Shown: one piece after another, positions 5,406 to 7,996 of the stretch | How positions within the stretch are numbered: the stretch's first letter is position 1 | Layout of the letters: the number at the start of each line of letters is the position of its first letter | Assembly: GCA_937880835.1 (NCBI GenBank) | Contig: CALGRN010000208.1 | Span: forward strand, 1-7,996 | Length of the DNA: 7,996 bases | Direction of reading: 5' to 3' | Origin: an uncultured Prevotella sp. | GTDB lineage: Bacteria; Bacteroidota; Bacteroidia; Bacteroidales; Bacteroidaceae | Notes under the pieces: model-generated | What the model saw: only the letters and a program-made list of their open reading frames with translations | Told to the model about the DNA's origin: nothing | Databases searched by the model: none | Position numbers and translations under genes: made by a program

Positions 5406-7409
5406 TCACCTGATGTCAATCCTCGTGCCGATATATGCCACCGCTCCGTGCACCGGACCCCACGCCAGCGTAGGCTCGAAGCTCCTGTCATAAGGGTTCG
5501 CGTAGCCGATGACAGGGCGTTTCTGCTTGAACCCCGTGAGGTTTTCGCCCCCGATGTATATCGAAAACTTGCGGAAATAGCGCGTTATCTGAGCCGAAAG
5601 CTGCTCGTATCCGCCGAACTTCGCATCCCATGACATTCCGCCGCCCACAGTCTCGTAAGGCTTCGGCATCCTTCCGCTTCCGTTCAGCTGCAATGTTGCG
5701 TCGAATTGCCATAGCCCCAGCGGCGTCTTATACGATGCCGTCAGCAGACCCTTGTATTTGCTCGTGAGCGGCTTGCTCATCAGCTGCCCGCCGTATGTGG
5801 TCTTCACGTCGTTGTAGCGATATGCGGCAGTGAGCTCAAACCCTTTGAACACGGGGTAGGAAGCGTCAATCTGGAAAGTGTGAGAGTATGATTTCCCCGA
5901 CAGGTTCGATATGCGTATCTTATATACGTCGGTGTCGTAGTCAATCACTGCCTGCTCGCCGAAACGGGTGTAATAATACTCCGCGTTCACTTTGAGCGTC
6001 TTGTTGGAAATCGGAATATGAAGCGACGAACTCAGACCGTAGTTCCACGCACTTTCCTGCTTAATGTCGTCGATTATCAACTCGCGCCCGCTCGCCAACA
6101 GATAGTTGTTCTCCGCAAGCGCGTGCACGGTGCGATAGCCCTTTCCGGCAGATGCTCTGAACGTGACCGTTTCATTCGGCGCATACTTCAAGTGAAATCT
6201 CGGAGTGACGAAAGTACCGTGCATACTGCTGTTGTCAACACGCAGACCAGCCATTGCGGTCAGCTTGTTTTCCAAGTTGTAAGTATATTGCACGTATCCT
6301 CCCGGCACAGTCTCTTTCTCATAGAACCGCACTCCGTTAAGCCTCTGCCCGGAATAATCATGGTTCAGACTCAATCCAGCCGACAAGTTATGTGCCTTCG
6401 TAAAGTTTGTCTCAAACACGAGAGAGGCATACAGATTTTTCTCATTCACATCGTATGATTTGTTCCCGTACATCGCATCCAGCCTGTGCATCGATGCCGA
6501 AGACATGAGCGCGATGTTAGTCCCGCTGCTCGGGTCTATTATGAAAGCATGCTTCATGTATGCCTCATATCTGTCGGTCTCTATACCTATTCTATATAAT
6601 GCCATATCAGCATCCGCACCGTGACCGCTTCCAATCTGTCCTCCCTCGCGCTTCTCTTTAAGAAATCCCATACCCGCATGCATAATGTAATTACCCGAAA
6701 CAAAATGCCATCGGTTTTGAAGATTATATTGCCGCACATTCGGTTCGTCCATAAAGCCGTCCCCGTTGCTGTCATGACGCTTGCCGTTGTTCTCGAAATG
6801 GGTCAGAATTCCCGCACTCAGCCCCTTGCTTATATGAATGTTAGCATCCGCATTAGCTTCGAAACGACTCTGTGTGTTGCCGTATAGATTAACGGACACA
6901 CCTTCCTCATCCTCCGGTTTCAAGTATTCTATGTTTATCTGTCCTGTGATACTCTCATATCCGTTTTTCACAGAAGAACTGCCCTTCGACACCTGTATGC
7001 TCTTCATCCATGTTCCCGGAACATATCCAAGTGCGTAAGGTGCAGCCACACCGCGCAAATTAGGCAAATTCTCAGTAAGCATCTGGACATATGTTCCGCT
7101 CAACCCGAGAAGTCTAATCTGCTTCGCTCCCGTTGCGGCATCGCTGTAATTCACATCGACAGACGGATTGGTCACGAAACTTTCGCCTAAGTTACAGCAT
7201 GCAGCTTTGAACAGTTCGTCGCGCGATATTATATTACCGTTCATCGCACCGCTCATCTTTCTCATTCCCGAGCGGCGTGTAGAGACAATCACTTCGCTAA
7301 GTCTCTCTCCTTTGATATACGCCGTAGTGTCGTTCTCCGGCGTATTGTCTGCATACAACGGCAGACAAAGCATCGGTAAGATGCTTATAAAAAATATTTT
7401 TGATTTCAT
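5406..7409 (-). CDS. TonB-dependent outer-membrane receptor, probably for a metal or metal complex
   Basis: This 667-residue receptor uses TonB-ExbBD energy to move its ligand across the outer membrane. It has a signal peptide (1-20, ending PLYA), a TonB-box-like LSEVIVST (37-44), a plug domain (about 50-165, with AACCNLGESFVTNPSVDV at 69-86 and KQIRLLGLSGTYVQ at 96-109), then a 22-strand-type barrel to the C-terminus. DSNGDGFMD (213-221) looks like a calcium-type loop seen in outer loops of such receptors. There is no N-terminal carboxypeptidase-regulatory-like domain, common in Bacteroidetes receptors. There is no SusD partner, so it is not a glycan SusCD pair. Its neighbours, an exported HMA protein downstream and a Cys/His-rich protein 50 bases upstream, point to a metal substrate. 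From memory, Bacteroidetes relatives share the AACCNL plug wording and these neighbours. Copper is a reasonable guess; an iron complex is possible. Confidence 0.93.
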   Translation of the reverse strand: MKSKIFFISILPMLCLPLYADNTPENDTTAYIKGERLSEVIVSTRRSGMRKMSGAMNGNIISRDELFKAACCNLGESFVTNPSVDVNYSDAATGAKQIRLLGLSGTYVQMLTENLPNLRGVAAPYALGYVPGTWMKSIQVSKGSSSVKNGYESITGQINIEYLKPEDEEGVSVNLYGNTQSRFEANADANIHISKGLSAGILTHFENNGKRHDSNGDGFMDEPNVRQYNLQNRWHFVSGNYIMHAGMGFLKEKREGGQIGSGHGADADMALYRIGIETDRYEAYMKHAFIIDPSSGTNIALMSSASMHRLDAMYGNKSYDVNEKNLYASLVFETNFTKAHNLSAGLSLNHDYSGQRLNGVRFYEKETVPGGYVQYTYNLENKLTAMAGLRVDNSSMHGTFVTPRFHLKYAPNETVTFRASAGKGYRTVHALAENNYLLASGRELIIDDIKQESAWNYGLSSSLHIPISNKTLKVNAEYYYTRFGEQAVIDYDTDVYKIRISNLSGKSYSHTFQIDASYPVFKGFELTAAYRYNDVKTTYGGQLMSKPLTSKYKGLLTASYKTPLGLWQFDATLQLNGSGRMPKPYETVGGGMSWDAKFGGYEQLSAQITRYFRKFSIYIGGENLTGFKQKRPVIGYANPYDRSFEPTLAWGPVHGAVAYIGTRIDIR

Positions 7410-7459
7410 TATTTCTTCTTATTGTTATACATTAATATTCACTGAACGAATATCAATCA

Positions 7460-7849
7460 TCAAATAAGAAGAGTCTGTATTAAGTTGAGATATTGACGTG
7501 GCGGGCTGTGCCATTCATATACGAAAGCCCTCGTTTCCGACCTTAAAGCGTCGCACCGGCATAACGATAAGGACAAATCTGCTATCCATGCTATCATTAT
7601 CGGAATAGGACGGAAGTTGAACACGCTGCCCTTCTGAATGCTCGTAGGTGATAATTTAACCACTTCCACATCCATGCAATCATGCTTGGAGAATGTATCC
7701 TCGCAATGCTCCGAATGGTCGTGGCTCATCACCTGTGCAATCTGTACGCAGCCGGTATGCTTGCAATGCAGAATGGAAATACCGCTTCCCACGCACACAA
7801 TTATGAGCGAGAGCAATAAAGAGGTAATTATTCTGCTTGTCTTTTCCAT
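7460..7849 (-). CDS. Small Cys/His-rich membrane-anchored protein, HYC_CC_PP-like
   Basis: This 129-residue protein is the first gene of the minus-strand unit. Residues 7-27 form one hydrophobic segment, either an uncleaved anchor or a signal peptide. Clusters of possible metal ligands follow: His28-Cys29, His31, Cys34; His43, His45, His48, Cys49; His56, Cys58; and a late Cys97/Cys99 pair. The C-terminus carries PPRQYLNLIQTLLI (116-129). The plan resembles a small Bacteroidetes family often placed beside TonB receptors and HMA proteins, with His-Tyr-Cys, Cys-Cys and a C-terminal Pro-Pro motif (HYC_CC_PP). Here the first motif reads LHC and there is no adjacent Cys-Cys pair, so membership is tentative. 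Its role is unknown; metal sensing or binding on the periplasmic face is inferred from composition and context. The start at 7849 lies 7 bp after a promoter match, and no other start is nearby. Confidence 0.75.
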   Translation of the reverse strand: MEKTSRIITSLLLSLIIVCVGSGISILHCKHTGCVQIAQVMSHDHSEHCEDTFSKHDCMDVEVVKLSPTSIQKGSVFNFRPIPIMIAWIADLSLSLCRCDALRSETRAFVYEWHSPPRQYLNLIQTLLI

Positions 7850-7856
7850 CGGATTG

Positions 7857-7887
7857 CAAAAATAATTATTTTCTTTTACGCAACAAA
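7857..7887 (-). promoter_or_regulatory. Bacteroidetes-type promoter for the metal operon
   Basis: Read on the minus strand, TTTG (7887-7884) is followed after exactly 19 bases by TATTTTTG (7864-7857). This fits the Bacteroides primary sigma consensus TTTG-N19-TAnnTTTG at every fixed position. The -7 element ends only 7 bases before the ATG of the small Cys/His-rich protein gene, so the transcript would have almost no leader. Confidence 0.7.
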
Positions 7888-7893
7888 CAAATT

Positions 7894-7941
7894 AAGTTTT
7901 TTTTATAAAACTTGATTAGTAAAAAAAATATATATTTTTTT
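7894..7941. repeat. AT-rich inverted repeats upstream of the promoter
   Basis: AAGTTTT (7894-7900) and AAAACTT (7907-7913) form a 7-bp inverted repeat around six bases, ending about 6 bases upstream of the -33 element. Just beyond, seven A's, TATATA and seven T's make a 20-bp AT palindrome (7922-7941). These may be an operator, an UP-element-like bent tract, or a weak terminator for whatever lies further upstream. Confidence 0.5.
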
Positions 7942-7949
7942 GCTCTTCC

Positions 7950-7996
7950 TTGGCACGCCCAAATCCTATGAATGACAGCCAGTTACCGCGTGCCAA
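7950..7996. repeat. 9-bp inverted repeat at the window end
   Basis: TTGGCACGC (7950-7958) and GCGTGCCAA (7988-7996) are exact reverse complements, with 29 bases between them. The right arm runs to the last base of the window, so the repeat could be longer. It lies about 100 to 150 bases upstream of the metal operon start. Its role is not evident. Confidence 0.55.

Noticed and set aside
7950..7996. Sigma-54 promoter from TGGCACG on either strand
   Set aside because: The matching TTGC element is absent at the required 4- to 5-base spacing on both strands.

Overview
The window reads as a Bacteroidales chromosome segment, most likely Prevotella-like. The evidence is the close match to Bacteroidetes forms of LysS, GpsA and Pgi as I remember them, weak A-rich ribosome binding sites, and a promoter of the Bacteroidetes type (TTTG-N19-TAnnTTTG). 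All family and synteny statements come from recognising the protein sequences; no search was run.

Layout. (1) 1-150: a foreign-looking stub. Its minus strand encodes 50 residues of what looks like a nicotinate-nucleotide adenylyltransferase (NadD) of Lactobacillales type. It is joined, at or near an AAGCTT (142-147), to the C-terminal part of lysS. This is probably a chimeric join and not a real gene order. (2) 142-4328, plus strand: lysS (5'-truncated), gpsA, pgi and a HAD phosphatase/phosphomutase. This is a housekeeping run of translation, glycerol-3-phosphate synthesis, glucose/fructose-6-phosphate interconversion and sugar-phosphate handling. A four-copy tandem repeat of 22-bp period starts in the last codon of gpsA and fills much of the gpsA-pgi gap. 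(3) 4329-4986: about 660 bases without a credible gene, between convergent transcription units. It holds a likely terminator, a GC-rich stretch resembling dispersed intergenic repeats, three tandem 22-bp palindromes, and several stem-loops. (4) 4987-7849, minus strand: a three-gene unit transcribed in the order Cys/His-rich membrane-anchored small protein, TonB-dependent outer-membrane receptor, exported HMA-domain protein. It is probably a metal (perhaps copper) uptake or handling operon. A strong promoter match lies only 7 bp before the first start codon, so its mRNA may be nearly leaderless. (5) 7850-7996: promoter and AT-rich upstream DNA with inverted repeats.

How the genes work together. 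GpsA and Pgi act around upper glycolysis and phospholipid precursor supply, and the HAD enzyme next to pgi plausibly acts on a phosphosugar. In the minus-strand unit, the receptor would bring a metal or metal complex across the outer membrane. The HMA protein (MHCESC site) would bind metal in the periplasm, and the small Cys/His-rich protein may bind metal at the inner membrane. No mobile element, CRISPR array, rRNA or tRNA was seen. The most unusual features are the two repeat arrays that share a 22-bp period but not a sequence, and the chimeric left end.
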